From the NCBI GenBank assembly GCA_965658375.1, contig CBFHSD010000012.1, forward strand, positions 1 to 60,590: DNA of 60,590 nucleotides, given 5' to 3'. This DNA comes from CBFHSD01 sp965658375. GTDB lineage: Bacteria; Bacteroidota; Bacteroidia; Flavobacteriales_G; Salibacteraceae. This document shows, in pieces, positions 33,821-42,282 of the stretch (the stretch's first letter is position 1; each line of letters begins with the position of its first letter). The notes beneath the pieces are model-generated. The model saw nothing but the letters and a program-made list of their open reading frames with translations, was not told where the DNA came from and did not search any database. The translations under genes were made by a program, and so were the position numbers.

Positions 33821-35134
33821 TTAATGAGCGCTTGTTTTAATTGTTTTTAATGTGATCGTTTGACCATTGTCTAATGTCACATTTACTAGGTACAAGGCAT
33901 CGGGTAAATGGCCCACATTCAACTGTACGTTTTGAGTTTTCAAAGAAGATTGACGCATAACTTCTTGACCTGAAATGGAATAAATAGCTACAGAAGAAAT
34001 TTGGTGCTTGCTGTAGTTTTGAAGATCTACGGTGCCTCTTGTCATTGGGTTTGGGAGTAACAGTTGATTTGTGTTGGCTAACTCTCCAACTGAGCTGGCC
34101 ACCGTGTAAGTGAGTTTTAAGTCCATACGAACGGGCAAATGATCGCTCATCTCGTACAATGCCTGAATAACATCTTGAGGAGCCGAGTTATTTGCAGGAT
34201 TAATGAGGTTGCCATTAAAACGGTTTCCATCTTGACCAATGGCGCGGTAAGAGTTGTTGATGTACTCTACTTGGTCTATATCATCTTTCACCGCTTTGTT
34301 CATGAAGATAATATCAAAGCGATCGTCAGAACCACCCGTGCTAAAGCAGCCGCCATTGCTGTTTGATACTCTCGTGCTTTGGGTGTGGAGGTAGGCGTAG
34401 CTAGAGTTGTTGTACCAAGAACCCAAGTCATTTAATGGGTCGTAAAAATTATATGTAGAATTGCTGTAATCAGTTAGATTCTCAATAGAACTGATGTTCG
34501 CTGTTTTTTCGTTAAAGTCTCCAGCAAAAAGAATATTAGTGGTTAAAGTGTTGTCTTCTATATAAGCCATTACCGCTTCGGTTGCTTCCGCACGATCTGC
34601 TTTGTCGCTTGATGAGCTTCCGGCTTTTAGGTGACCCACAAAAACCACAATTTCTGTAGTGTCAAAAGATTGCGCTAACATGGGGTCGTTCCAGTGCAAA
34701 TAGTATACATCAATGAGGCGAACCAATGGTGCACCATCCAATGCTTTAGAAACAGATTCTTGGTGTTTGAGTGTAAATAACTCTGTGTTGTAGAAAAGCA
34801 TATTGGTTAAACTGCTTCCAGAGCTTACAGAGTAATCTGCCTGCGCATATTTACTTTCTCCATCAACATTTAAGCAACGGTCTAAAATACGGCTTGCGTT
34901 TACGAGATTGGCTCCAATCTCATTTGCCGTAAAAATATCCGGTTGCTCATAGGTAAGTATAGTCTTTAGGTAGTATTCTTTATCTAATGCGCTGTTGTTC
35001 GCTCCATCGCAAAAAGAGGTGGTATTTCTGTAGTTTAGAAGGTTGTAGTGCATGACTGATGCAATTTCAAAGTCTTGCGCCAAGGTGAGCATGCACCCGT
35101 TGAAGGCAAGCAGTAGAGTTAGAATTCTTAACAT
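33821..35134 (-). CDS. Secreted EEP-family nuclease/phosphatase with T9SS sorting domain
   Basis: A 437-residue secreted hydrolase of the endonuclease/exonuclease/phosphatase superfamily. The start at 35134 gives a signal peptide ending MLTLAQ. Active-site blocks appear in order: MHYNLLNY (Asn), ANEIGA (metal-binding Glu), VGHLKAG (His), FAGDFNE (Asp/Asn) and SDHLPV (catalytic His). The C-terminal about 75 residues are a T9SS type A sorting domain (LLLPNPMTRGTVDLQNY, VAIYSISGQEVMR, ALYLVNVTLDNGQT). A TATTTTTG -7 box lies 19 nt upstream, so it heads the leftward cluster. DNase, RNase or phosphodiesterase activity cannot be told apart from sequence alone. Confidence 0.9.
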   Translation of the reverse strand: MLRILTLLLAFNGCMLTLAQDFEIASVMHYNLLNYRNTTSFCDGANNSALDKEYYLKTILTYEQPDIFTANEIGANLVNASRILDRCLNVDGESKYAQADYSVSSGSSLTNMLFYNTELFTLKHQESVSKALDGAPLVRLIDVYYLHWNDPMLAQSFDTTEIVVFVGHLKAGSSSSDKADRAEATEAVMAYIEDNTLTTNILFAGDFNEKTANISSIENLTDYSNSTYNFYDPLNDLGSWYNNSSYAYLHTQSTRVSNSNGGCFSTGGSDDRFDIIFMNKAVKDDIDQVEYINNSYRAIGQDGNRFNGNLINPANNSAPQDVIQALYEMSDHLPVRMDLKLTYTVASSVGELANTNQLLLPNPMTRGTVDLQNYSKHQISSVAIYSISGQEVMRQSSLKTQNVQLNVGHLPDALYLVNVTLDNGQTITLKTIKTSAH

Positions 35135-35153
35135 CAGCTTCTCAATTTGAGTG

Positions 35154-35161
35154 CAAAAATA
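35154..35161 (-). promoter_or_regulatory. -7 box of the surface cluster
   Basis: TATTTTTG on the minus strand followed by CAC, 19 nt before the nuclease ATG. No -33 TTG is visible in the AT-rich stretch upstream. Confidence 0.45.
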
Positions 35162-35269
35162 CCTAAACTTTCTTTTTTTAATGTTAAAAGCGAGTGTCTT
35201 TAAATTTAATAAACCCGATAATTGCAAACGGCAACGAACAAAACTATCTTCGTTCGCTTTTTGTGCCTT

Positions 35270-36013
35270 ATGTCAAACGCCTTAGTAATAGTTCCAACAT
35301 ACAACGAGAAAGAGAACGTTGAGAAGATGATTCTCAAAGTCATGTCGCTCGATCCGCAATTTGATTTGCTCATTATTGATGATGGTTCGCCCGATGGTAC
35401 GGCCAGTATTGTAAAGCGCATGATGCAAGAATATGAAGGGCGCTTGTTTATTGAAGAACGCCAAGGAAAACTAGGTTTAGGCACAGCATACATTCATGCT
35501 TTCAAGTGGGCACTTGAAAGAGATTACGCTTTCATTTGTGAAATGGATTGCGATTTCTCTCATAACCCAGACGATTTAAAAATCTTGAAAACAGCTTGCG
35601 AGAATGGTGGAGATTTAGCAATTGGTTCGCGCTACATTAAAGGTGTAAATGTGGTAAACTGGCCAATGGGACGTGTGTTGATGTCTTACTTCGCAAGCAA
35701 GTATGTGAAGGTGGTTACAGGCATGCCAATAAACGATGCTACTGCCGGCTTTAAGTGCTACACTAGAAAAGTGCTTGAAGCCATAGATTTTGATCAAATT
35801 CATTTCAAAGGTTATGCTTTTCAAATTGAAATGAAGTTTACCGCTTGGATGATGAAATTCAAATTGGTAGAAGAGCCTATCATTTTTACAGATAGGCAAG
35901 AAGGAACTTCAAAAATGGACACCAGTATTTTTAGAGAAGCTTTTTTTGGAGTGATTCAAATGAAATTTTGGTCATGGTTCAAAAAGTATCCTAAAATAGG
36001 GAAGGCGTCATAA
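35270..36013 (+). CDS. Polyprenol monophosphomannose synthase (GT2 family)
   Basis: A 247-residue glycosyltransferase of family 2, Dpm1-like, that would transfer mannose (or a related sugar) from GDP-mannose to a polyprenyl phosphate at the inner membrane. Signatures are ALVIVPTYNEKENVEKMI, LLIIDDGSPDGTASIV, the metal-binding FICEMDCDFSHNP, LAIGSRYIKGVNVVNWP and the Dpm1 C-terminal PIIFTDRQEGTSKMD. There is no C-terminal membrane domain. The ATG at 35270 fits the family start. The gene is followed by dihydroorotase and a DUF4296 lipoprotein, a gene order I associate with Flavobacteriales. Confidence 0.92.
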   Translation: MSNALVIVPTYNEKENVEKMILKVMSLDPQFDLLIIDDGSPDGTASIVKRMMQEYEGRLFIEERQGKLGLGTAYIHAFKWALERDYAFICEMDCDFSHNPDDLKILKTACENGGDLAIGSRYIKGVNVVNWPMGRVLMSYFASKYVKVVTGMPINDATAGFKCYTRKVLEAIDFDQIHFKGYAFQIEMKFTAWMMKFKLVEEPIIFTDRQEGTSKMDTSIFREAFFGVIQMKFWSWFKKYPKIGKAS

Positions 36014-36023
36014 TCTCCTTATT

Positions 36024-36031
36024 TACCTTTG
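36024..36031 (+). promoter_or_regulatory. -7 box of the dihydroorotase gene
   Basis: TACCTTTG followed by CAG, 19 nt before the ATG at 36051. It matches TAnnTTTG exactly; no obvious -33 TTG. Confidence 0.5.
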
Positions 36032-36050
36032 CAGTCAAATTCTTTTGAAT

Positions 36051-37388
36051 ATGTCTATTCTTATTAAAAACGCACAGCTTGTCAATGAAGACAAGACCTA
36101 CTTTGCTTCTGTTTTAGTTAATAATAAACGTATAGAATCTATCATTACTGGAGATGATTTACCCGCAGCTGATAAAGTGATAGATGCCCACGGAAAGCTT
36201 CTTATTCCAGGCTTAATAGATGATCAAGTTCATTTTCGCGAACCCGGATTAACCGAGAAAGCAGAAATTGCCACAGAATCGCGCGCAGCTGTAGCAGGTG
36301 GAATCACCAGTTACATGGAAATGCCCAACACAGTGCCACAAGCGGTAACTGTTGAGCTACTGGAAGAAAAATACAATCGTGCGGCTGAAGTATCTGCGGC
36401 TAATTATTCCTTTTTCTTGGGAACCACCAACTATAATTTAGAAGAGCTCTTAAAGCTTGACGAAAAAAAAGTATGCGGTGTTAAGATTTTTATGGGATCC
36501 TCTACAGGAGATATGGTAGTGGACGATGCCAAAGCTTTGGAAGAGGTTTTTGCCAATGTAAAAACGCTAATAGCTACACATTGCGAAGACGATCCAATGA
36601 TCAAAGCCAACACTAAAAAGGCGATTGAGAAATATGGTGATGCTATTCCAATGAGCGAACACCCTCATATTCGCAGCCGAGAAGCATGTTACAAATCATC
36701 AAGCTTTGCTGTTGGTTTGGCTAAAAAGCACGGAACGCGCCTTCATATTTTGCACATCAGCTCAAAAGAAGAGTTAGACCTGTTTGAGAACGATAAACCT
36801 TTGGAAGATAAGCACATCACAAGTGAGGCTTGCGTGCACCACATGTGGTTTGGAGGGAAAGAAGATTACGAAAAGTTTGGCAGTAGAATAAAATGGAATC
36901 CAGCAGTAAAAGAGAGATCTGATGCTGAGGCCATTTTACAAGCGGTAATTGATAACCGAATTGATGTCATTGCTACAGATCACGCTCCACATACCAAAGA
37001 AGAAAAGTCAGGAGCATATTTAAAGGCCCCTTCTGGTGGGCCGTTGGTACAACATGCTTTATTGGCCATGTTGGAGTTTTGGAAAGATCAAAAAATCACC
37101 CTTACTAAAATAGTAGAGAAAATGTGCCACAACCCCGCGAAGATGTTTGCCATTGAAGAGCGCGGATTTATTAGAGAAGGCTATTATGCAGATTTGGTGT
37201 TGGTAGATCCAAACGCGAAAACCAAAGTAGAAGAGAAAGACCTTCTTTATAAATGCGGATGGAGCCCATTCGAAGGATACGAATTCAACAATGCGGTTGC
37301 CATGACCATGGTGAACGGAGAAGTGATGTGGGATGGTGAAAAAGTAACTGACAAGAATGCAGGCATGCGCTTAACTTTTGACCGATGA
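36051..37388 (+). CDS. pyrC: Dihydroorotase (class I type)
   Basis: A 445-residue amidohydrolase-fold enzyme for step three of pyrimidine synthesis (carbamoyl aspartate to dihydroorotate). Metal-binding and family marks are GLIDDQVHFREPGLTEK (the usual DxHxH appears as DQVHF), YMEMPNTVPQAVT, CGVKIFMGSST (carbamylated Lys), THCEDD, LHILHISS and IATDHAPHT. Note that the first His of the HxH motif is replaced (DQVH instead of DxHVH), a feature seen in a subset of Bacteroidota dihydroorotases as I recall. A TTG two codons upstream is less likely than the ATG at 36051. It overlaps the next gene by 4 bp. Confidence 0.88.
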   Translation: MSILIKNAQLVNEDKTYFASVLVNNKRIESIITGDDLPAADKVIDAHGKLLIPGLIDDQVHFREPGLTEKAEIATESRAAVAGGITSYMEMPNTVPQAVTVELLEEKYNRAAEVSAANYSFFLGTTNYNLEELLKLDEKKVCGVKIFMGSSTGDMVVDDAKALEEVFANVKTLIATHCEDDPMIKANTKKAIEKYGDAIPMSEHPHIRSREACYKSSSFAVGLAKKHGTRLHILHISSKEELDLFENDKPLEDKHITSEACVHHMWFGGKEDYEKFGSRIKWNPAVKERSDAEAILQAVIDNRIDVIATDHAPHTKEEKSGAYLKAPSGGPLVQHALLAMLEFWKDQKITLTKIVEKMCHNPAKMFAIEERGFIREGYYADLVLVDPNAKTKVEEKDLLYKCGWSPFEGYEFNNAVAMTMVNGEVMWDGEKVTDKNAGMRLTFDR

Positions 37389-37795
37389 AAATGTGGTTCT
37401 TGGCACTCTGTGTTATTCTAGCATCTTGTACTTCTGAGTTTGAAATTCCCAGGAGGCCAAGCGATGTACTGGAGTCGAAAAAGTTAGAGGCCGTTATGGT
37501 AGATGTGTATTTGATTGAGGGGCGTTACCAAAGGCGGTTGCGCCTTAAAGATGATGCACTCAAAAAAATGAGACCAGAAGAATTGGCTTTGACCCAGTAC
37601 AAGCAAATGTTTGAAAAACATGGGATAAGCAAAGAGCAATTTGAAAAAAGCTATGATTGGTATGCCTCTTATCCTTCAGAATTAGAAGATATAGAAAGTC
37701 GCGTATTGGAGAAATTGCAACAAATGCAGGCCAATATTGATGCAGGAGTTGAAGATCTTGATGCAGCGGCAGATGAAAAACGGAAAGAGGATTAG
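37385..37795 (+). CDS. DUF4296 lipoprotein
   Basis: A 136-residue predicted lipoprotein with lipobox ILASC (Cys15). The body is helical (SKKLEAVMVDVYLIEGRYQRR, LTQYKQMFEKHGISKEQFEKSYDWYAS), the pattern of DUF4296, which is common in Bacteroidota behind dihydroorotase. The C-terminus is acidic. It overlaps pyrC by 4 bp (ATGA) and ends 3 nt before the stop of the convergent SDR gene. Function unknown. Confidence 0.85.
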   Translation: MKMWFLALCVILASCTSEFEIPRRPSDVLESKKLEAVMVDVYLIEGRYQRRLRLKDDALKKMRPEELALTQYKQMFEKHGISKEQFEKSYDWYASYPSELEDIESRVLEKLQQMQANIDAGVEDLDAAADEKRKED

Positions 37796-37798
37796 CGT

Positions 37799-38806
37799 TT
37801 AACCCTTCTTAAAACAGTTGGCAGTATGTGCAATGGCTTCGTCAATAGAAGTCATTTTCAAGGAGAAAGTATCGTGAAACTTAGCCGCACTGTAAAGTGT
37901 GTCTTTATTTACTGCATGAACCGTTTCTCGAGAAATCAAAGGTTCTTTGCCCGTAATGAGTGATCTCAGATATTCTAAGCGCCAAGCAATGGCTCCCATC
38001 CAAGGTTTAGCCTCTGTTGTTGGAGCTTTTGTTCCAAGCGCAGCAGCTATTTTTTCGAATAAGACTTTAAATGGGAGGTGTTCCCTCACAAAGGTGTAGC
38101 GTTGTTGGCTCAATGCACTTTCTTCAAGTAGAAGCAGTGCTTTCGCGACATCTCTTGCATCTACAAAACCAGAAGAACCTCGCCCATAAAAAGAAAGTCC
38201 TTCATTCACTTTTTGAAAAATATGGGCAGAACTTTTATTCCAATAACCTGGGCCTACAACAATGCTTGGGTTTAATATTAATCCCTTCAGTCCTTCTTGA
38301 AATCCGCGCCATACTTCGCGTTCAGAAAAATGTTTGGAAATTGCGTAGCCGCTCGTGTTTTTATCGTTGATCCATTTTGATTGTTCGTCAACTCTACCAT
38401 CTGCATGTGGTGCGCCCAAGGCAGCAACAGAACTCACATGAACAAAACGTTGAATGCCTTCATTAATGGCAGCGTTCACCACATTGGCAGTCCCCTCTAC
38501 ATTGCTCAGAATCATTTCTTTTTTTCTTCGTGGGTGGTAAGAAACCACAGCGGCACAATGGAAAACACTTTCGCAGCCTTTCATACCATCGGCAATGGCC
38601 CACACATCATCTAAATCGCCCATGCACCATTCAATTTGATTGAATAGGTGAGGCACTTGATAAAAAGCGAATATTTTTTTGAGCGGTTCAATGTCACTAC
38701 TTTTTCTTCGCAAAGCGTGAATCGTAGTGCCGCGTTGAAGCAATTCAATGGCCAGGTGCGAACCTACCAATCCTGTAATTCCAGTGATGAAAACTGCTTT
38801 AGCCAT
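37799..38806 (-). CDS. NAD-dependent epimerase/dehydratase (extended SDR)
   Basis: A 335-residue extended short-chain dehydrogenase. The nucleotide-binding FITGITGLVGSHLAIELL (GxxGxxG) is at the N-terminus, followed by VFHCAAVVSYHP, VHVSSVAALG (catalytic Ser) and the YxxxK pair in GYAISKHFSE. The family includes sugar-nucleotide epimerases, dihydroflavonol-4-reductase-like enzymes and 3-beta-HSD-like proteins; the HCAAVVSYHPRRKKEM region is closest to the DFR-like group. It converges on the DUF4296 gene. Confidence 0.88.
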   Translation of the reverse strand: MAKAVFITGITGLVGSHLAIELLQRGTTIHALRRKSSDIEPLKKIFAFYQVPHLFNQIEWCMGDLDDVWAIADGMKGCESVFHCAAVVSYHPRRKKEMILSNVEGTANVVNAAINEGIQRFVHVSSVAALGAPHADGRVDEQSKWINDKNTSGYAISKHFSEREVWRGFQEGLKGLILNPSIVVGPGYWNKSSAHIFQKVNEGLSFYGRGSSGFVDARDVAKALLLLEESALSQQRYTFVREHLPFKVLFEKIAAALGTKAPTTEAKPWMGAIAWRLEYLRSLITGKEPLISRETVHAVNKDTLYSAAKFHDTFSLKMTSIDEAIAHTANCFKKG

Positions 38807-38879
38807 TCAGAATCAAAAGTACATTTTTAGATCAGGTGCTTCCAATGAAAAAGTGGTGTGTGTACGGACTATTTCCATC

Positions 38880-39485
38880 TTAGGCTTTCAATTCAGAAAA
38901 GTCCCAAACGGGCACTTCAATGCGTTTGGCAATGGCTTCTGCTTCAAGCTTCATAATATTGAAATTGCCATGATCTACAACGTTCACTCTGCTGCCATTT
39001 TTAAGCACCAAATTCATCTCGTAACTGTCATAAACTTTAGGCGAGTTGTTAAAGTTAGAGTCATTGTTAGATACTGTGCGTGTTACAACTGTTTCTGCCA
39101 AAAGTTGAATTCCGGTAATTTCTTTAAAAGGTACCAAGTCATCCAGCATTGCTGTATTCACATTGTTGGTATCAAGTTTTTTATCTCCTTTCCAAAATGC
39201 CTTCTTATCAAAGTCGAAAATGATCACCTTTTTTTGACGTCTCCTCCAAATGATGCCGATAACCACTAAGGCAATGCCAATAAAGAAACCAATGATGGTA
39301 ATGAGTAAGATGATGGCCATAAAAGCCCCAGACCAGATGAAAATAAGAGGGAAAGCTTTGTGCATGCCCGTTGGTTCATAGCTCCATTGAGATGGGCTTG
39401 CCTGCATCAATTTGAGCGTTCTGTAACTGGAACCACCAATTACAAGAGGTGACCAATTTAAATTTTCGGGCATTTGCTGTTCCAT
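38880..39485 (-). CDS. Two-helix membrane protein, function unknown
   Basis: A 201-residue protein starting at the ATG at 39485 (an upstream in-frame codon at 39533 would add a weak extension). A strongly hydrophobic segment (FPLIFIWSGAFMAIILLITIIGF and onwards, about residues 46-78) forms one or two membrane helices and ends in RRRQKK. The C-terminal soluble part (VIIFDFDKKAFWKGDKKL, FKEITGIQLLAETVV, YEMNLVLKNGSRVNVVDHG) has beta strands in the style of a bacterial PH-like or YcxB-like domain. No homologue is recognised with confidence. Confidence 0.7.
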   Translation of the reverse strand: MEQQMPENLNWSPLVIGGSSYRTLKLMQASPSQWSYEPTGMHKAFPLIFIWSGAFMAIILLITIIGFFIGIALVVIGIIWRRRQKKVIIFDFDKKAFWKGDKKLDTNNVNTAMLDDLVPFKEITGIQLLAETVVTRTVSNNDSNFNNSPKVYDSYEMNLVLKNGSRVNVVDHGNFNIMKLEAEAIAKRIEVPVWDFSELKA

Positions 39486-39553
39486 AGCTCTATTATTAGA
39501 GTCCAATAATAGCCATATATTTTCAGCGAGCACTGCGAAAGAGTGCTCAGTGT

Positions 39554-40168
39554 TTAGATGATTTTTTTCGTTGCTTCGTTTGGTTTTGCATATTCAAAGC
39601 GTGTTGCTTCTCCCACAGGGTGGTAACCATCTAGCGAAGAAAGTGCTGCCGTATTTGCCGCACTCAGATTAGGGTAGCCATCGGCAGAAACATCTACATT
39701 ATTCAATTGTAAGAGCTCAATGTTTCCCACAATCAATCGTGTTCCGTTTGTTTTTATTTCAATTTCTTCTTGAATTTTACAGCCAATGCCCACAGGTGCA
39801 CCTTTTACAAAAGGAGCTGGAAAATCTTTGATATAAGTAGATTCAAAACCACACTCTTCAAATTCAGACACTCCCTTTAGGTGCTTAGCAGAAGTTGCAT
39901 GAGCCTGAGCCGCTTGATCAACAGTAAATGCATTGATGGTGTAATGGCCATTTTGCATGATATTTTCATACGTATGGCGCATCAACAAACCAATAAGAGG
40001 AGGATTGGAACCCACATGAACAATGGAAGAAAAAATCGCGAGATTCTCTTCTTTCTCATCGCTCACCGTTCCAATGAGATTGGCCGGTTTAAACCCTGTA
40101 ATGCCATTGATGAGTTTTACACGAAAGCGTTTTTCTAACTGGTTGAGGTCTTCTCTTGCGTAAATCAT
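39554..40168 (-). CDS. Flavin reductase family protein (FMN-binding split barrel)
   Basis: A 204-residue flavoprotein of the flavin reductase-like FMN-binding split-barrel family. Marks are INGITGFKPANLIGTVSDEKEENLAIFSSIVHVGSNPPLIGLLMR and YENIMQNGHYTINAF, followed by HATSAKHLKGVSEFEECGFE. It would use NAD(P)H and FMN; the partner oxidase, if any, is not in the window. The gene lies 21 nt behind the small Lacal_2735-like gene and is probably co-transcribed with folE. Confidence 0.85.
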   Translation of the reverse strand: MIYAREDLNQLEKRFRVKLINGITGFKPANLIGTVSDEKEENLAIFSSIVHVGSNPPLIGLLMRHTYENIMQNGHYTINAFTVDQAAQAHATSAKHLKGVSEFEECGFESTYIKDFPAPFVKGAPVGIGCKIQEEIEIKTNGTRLIVGNIELLQLNNVDVSADGYPNLSAANTAALSSLDGYHPVGEATRFEYAKPNEATKKII

Positions 40169-40189
40169 GATGTACTCGCTAATCCTTTC

Positions 40190-40360
40190 TTATTTGCTTG
40201 TTTCCAAAACTTCAATCTGCTTCAGTACATCGTTTGCCTCGGCAGTAATCGCATCTGCTTTCGAACGGTTGGTATGAGAAAGCTTGTAGGCTTCTTCCGT
40301 GAGTTTTTTATACTTCTTCAAAAGTTTGTCCTTTGGGGAAGTTCTAGAAAATAAACCCAT
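40190..40360 (-). CDS. Lacal_2735-like small protein (56 aa)
   Basis: A short reading frame of 56 codons starting MGLFSRTSPKDKLLKKYKKL and ending QIEVLETSK. Its basic N-terminus and the following TEEAYKLSHTNRSKADAITAEA segment match a small conserved protein family of Bacteroidota known as Lacal_2735 (DUF6435). The ATG overlaps the folE stop (TAATG), showing translational coupling. The predicted protein is almost wholly helical. Function unknown. It fills an otherwise unexplained gap between folE and the flavin reductase gene. Confidence 0.82.
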   Translation of the reverse strand: MGLFSRTSPKDKLLKKYKKLTEEAYKLSHTNRSKADAITAEANDVLKQIEVLETSK

Positions 40361-41043
40361 TAGTTGATGTATTTTAAAAATTCAGTTTTTGATTGGTCTT
40401 CTTTGAATTTACCATGGTAAGACGCTGTAACTGTGCTGCTTGTTTCATCTTCAATGCCTCTTAAAGAAACACACATGTGTTTAGCATCAATCAATACAGC
40501 AACATCTTCTGTTTCCAAAATCTTTTTCAGTTCATTGGCAATTTGTACCGTAAGGCGCTCTTGCACTTGAGGGCGCTTAGCAAAGTACTGAACAATACGG
40601 TTAATTTTTGAGAGGCCAATCACTTTTCCGTTTGAGATGTACGCCACATGCGCTTGACCGATAATGGGAACAAAATGGTGCTCGCAAAATGATTTGAGCG
40701 TAATGTTTTTCTCTACCAGCATCTCATTGTAACGGTACTTGTTTTCAAAGAGCGCTACTTTTGGTTTGTTCTCTGGATTCAACCCGCTAAATACTTCTTT
40801 GATGTACATTTTGGCTACACGTTTGGGAGTGCCGCTCAAAGAATCATCTGTAAGATCTAGGCCCATCGTGTGCATGATTTTCTCAAAATAGAAGGCAATC
40901 TCTTCCATCTTTTCGTTGTCATTCATGTCAAAGGCTCCATCGCGCATTGGAGTTTCTAAAGAGGTTCCCACATGGTCATCTCCAATTGCTTCACTTAAAT
41001 CTATATTATTTGGTACTTTTAAACCTGTTCCGTTCAGTTTCAT
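40360..41043 (-). CDS. folE: GTP cyclohydrolase I
   Basis: A 227-residue enzyme converting GTP to 7,8-dihydroneopterin triphosphate for folate/pterin synthesis. Zinc ligands and active site are seen in FCEHHFVPIIGQAHVAYI and DAKHMCVSLRGIED; also LTDDSLSGTPKRVAKMYIKEVFSGL and VIGLSKINRIVQYFAKRPQVQERL. The ATG at 41043 is chosen because the sequence up to an earlier possible start (41148) is not like the family. The stop overlaps the start of the 56-aa gene. Confidence 0.96.
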   Translation of the reverse strand: MKLNGTGLKVPNNIDLSEAIGDDHVGTSLETPMRDGAFDMNDNEKMEEIAFYFEKIMHTMGLDLTDDSLSGTPKRVAKMYIKEVFSGLNPENKPKVALFENKYRYNEMLVEKNITLKSFCEHHFVPIIGQAHVAYISNGKVIGLSKINRIVQYFAKRPQVQERLTVQIANELKKILETEDVAVLIDAKHMCVSLRGIEDETSSTVTASYHGKFKEDQSKTEFLKYIN

Positions 41044-41186
41044 ACAATCGCCTTTATTTATTTGGTTAAGCGAGTAACTTTTTAGAAACACGAAGGCAAT
41101 GGTTTTGTTGAGAATCATATTTTTTACGTGTCCTACTTTACCTTTCACGCAGATTTTGCATCTTGAGGCCTTTGAAACAAATAACT

Positions 41187-41657
41187 ATGAAAGTGAAATA
41201 CCTATTTTTACTAGGACTTGCGGCTGCTTTTTCGCTCTTGCAAACCGCATGTGAGAAAGAGGTGAACGGTTGCACCAACAGTTTGGCAGAGAACTATGAT
41301 TCTGATGCTACAGATGATGATGGCTCGTGCCAATTTGCGCGAGATCAATTTTTAGGAACTTACGCTGCATCGCAAACCTGTGTGTATGAAGATGACACCA
41401 CTTTTACACTGGTCGTTTCTCAAGGACCAACTGAAAATGAGGTGATTTTAGAAAATTTTTACGGTTGGGATATTGACCTTTTGGCTACAGTAAATGGTAA
41501 TAATATCAGCTATAGCGACACCAAACAGGGAGTTGTTTTTGAGGGAGACGGTTACTTGGTGAATGGTGAGTTGACCTTAGATTTTGAGGTGTGCGAAGCG
41601 TTTTACTATCCCTGTTCAGATCCTGATTATTGCGCCATAAAAGGCATGAAACAATAG
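41187..41657 (+). CDS. Small lipoprotein with a CTxxxAxNYxxxAxxDDGSC motif
   Basis: A 156-residue predicted lipoprotein with lipobox LQTAC (Cys22). Right after the signal lies GCTNSLAENYDSDATDDDGSC, a cysteine-bracketed acidic unit often repeated in secreted Bacteroidota proteins and thought to bind calcium. The rest (FLGTYAASQTCVYEDDTTFTLVVSQGP) resembles small lipocalin-like or META-like beta sandwiches of the phylum, without a clear family. The ATG at 41187 is chosen; an earlier TTG is less likely. It is divergent from folE. Confidence 0.75.
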   Translation: MKVKYLFLLGLAAAFSLLQTACEKEVNGCTNSLAENYDSDATDDDGSCQFARDQFLGTYAASQTCVYEDDTTFTLVVSQGPTENEVILENFYGWDIDLLATVNGNNISYSDTKQGVVFEGDGYLVNGELTLDFEVCEAFYYPCSDPDYCAIKGMKQ

Positions 41658-41782
41658 CCGATTCAAACCTAATTCACATTTTTGCTGTTACAGTGTTTGG
41701 CCATTTATAAGGCCGATCAAAAACTTGGAAAAACATTATTTTTCTTTTTAACATTAATAGGGAATTTCGAAAACTATAGATA

Positions 41783-42271
41783 ATGAAAACTACAATTCTA
41801 TTCACTTTTAGCCTTGCGGTAGCGCTGTTCTTCCAAAGCTGTACGTCAACCACTGCGCACAATGCAGAGCTAGCACCCATCTCATTAACAGGTGAGTTTT
41901 TATTTGAAGGGCCCAACACCCTGCAAGTAGAAAACAACTTAACCCTCAGCGACATCATGGCCAAAGCCGGATTGAAAGGAGTGCCGGCATCTGTAGAAGT
42001 GAAAAAGGCTTCTTTGGATCTAAGCGGTGTTGATGCTGATTGGGTAGAAAGCGCCACCTTACAGGTAAGCAGTAAGAATTTGGATATGATTACCATCGGA
42101 ACCATTTCGATATTGAATGGCGAAGCTACTGGCATTACTCTTGCTGAGGAAACCAACATTCAACCGTATGTAGAAGATGAAGAAATGTACTGGGTACTAG
42201 ACGTTAATTTGACGAGCGATTTAGACGATCTTAGTATTCCATTGGAACTTCAATTAACAATCAATCAATAA
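41783..42271 (+). CDS. Hypothetical lipoprotein
   Basis: A 162-residue predicted lipoprotein with lipobox FFQSC (Cys20). The rest is beta-rich (LTGEFLFEGPNTLQVEN, ATLQVSSKNLDMITIGTISIL, DVNLTSDLDDLSIPLELQLTINQ), with a possible immunoglobulin-like sandwich. I do not recognise a family. It lies 11 nt before the DUF2147 gene, so the two are likely co-transcribed. Confidence 0.72.
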   Translation: MKTTILFTFSLAVALFFQSCTSTTAHNAELAPISLTGEFLFEGPNTLQVENNLTLSDIMAKAGLKGVPASVEVKKASLDLSGVDADWVESATLQVSSKNLDMITIGTISILNGEATGITLAEETNIQPYVEDEEMYWVLDVNLTSDLDDLSIPLELQLTINQ

Positions 42272-42282
42272 AAAAACCAGAT

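Noticed and set aside
38748..39269. 173-codon frame across the SDR start and the membrane protein
   Set aside because: It overlaps two better-supported genes on the other strand and shows no motif.
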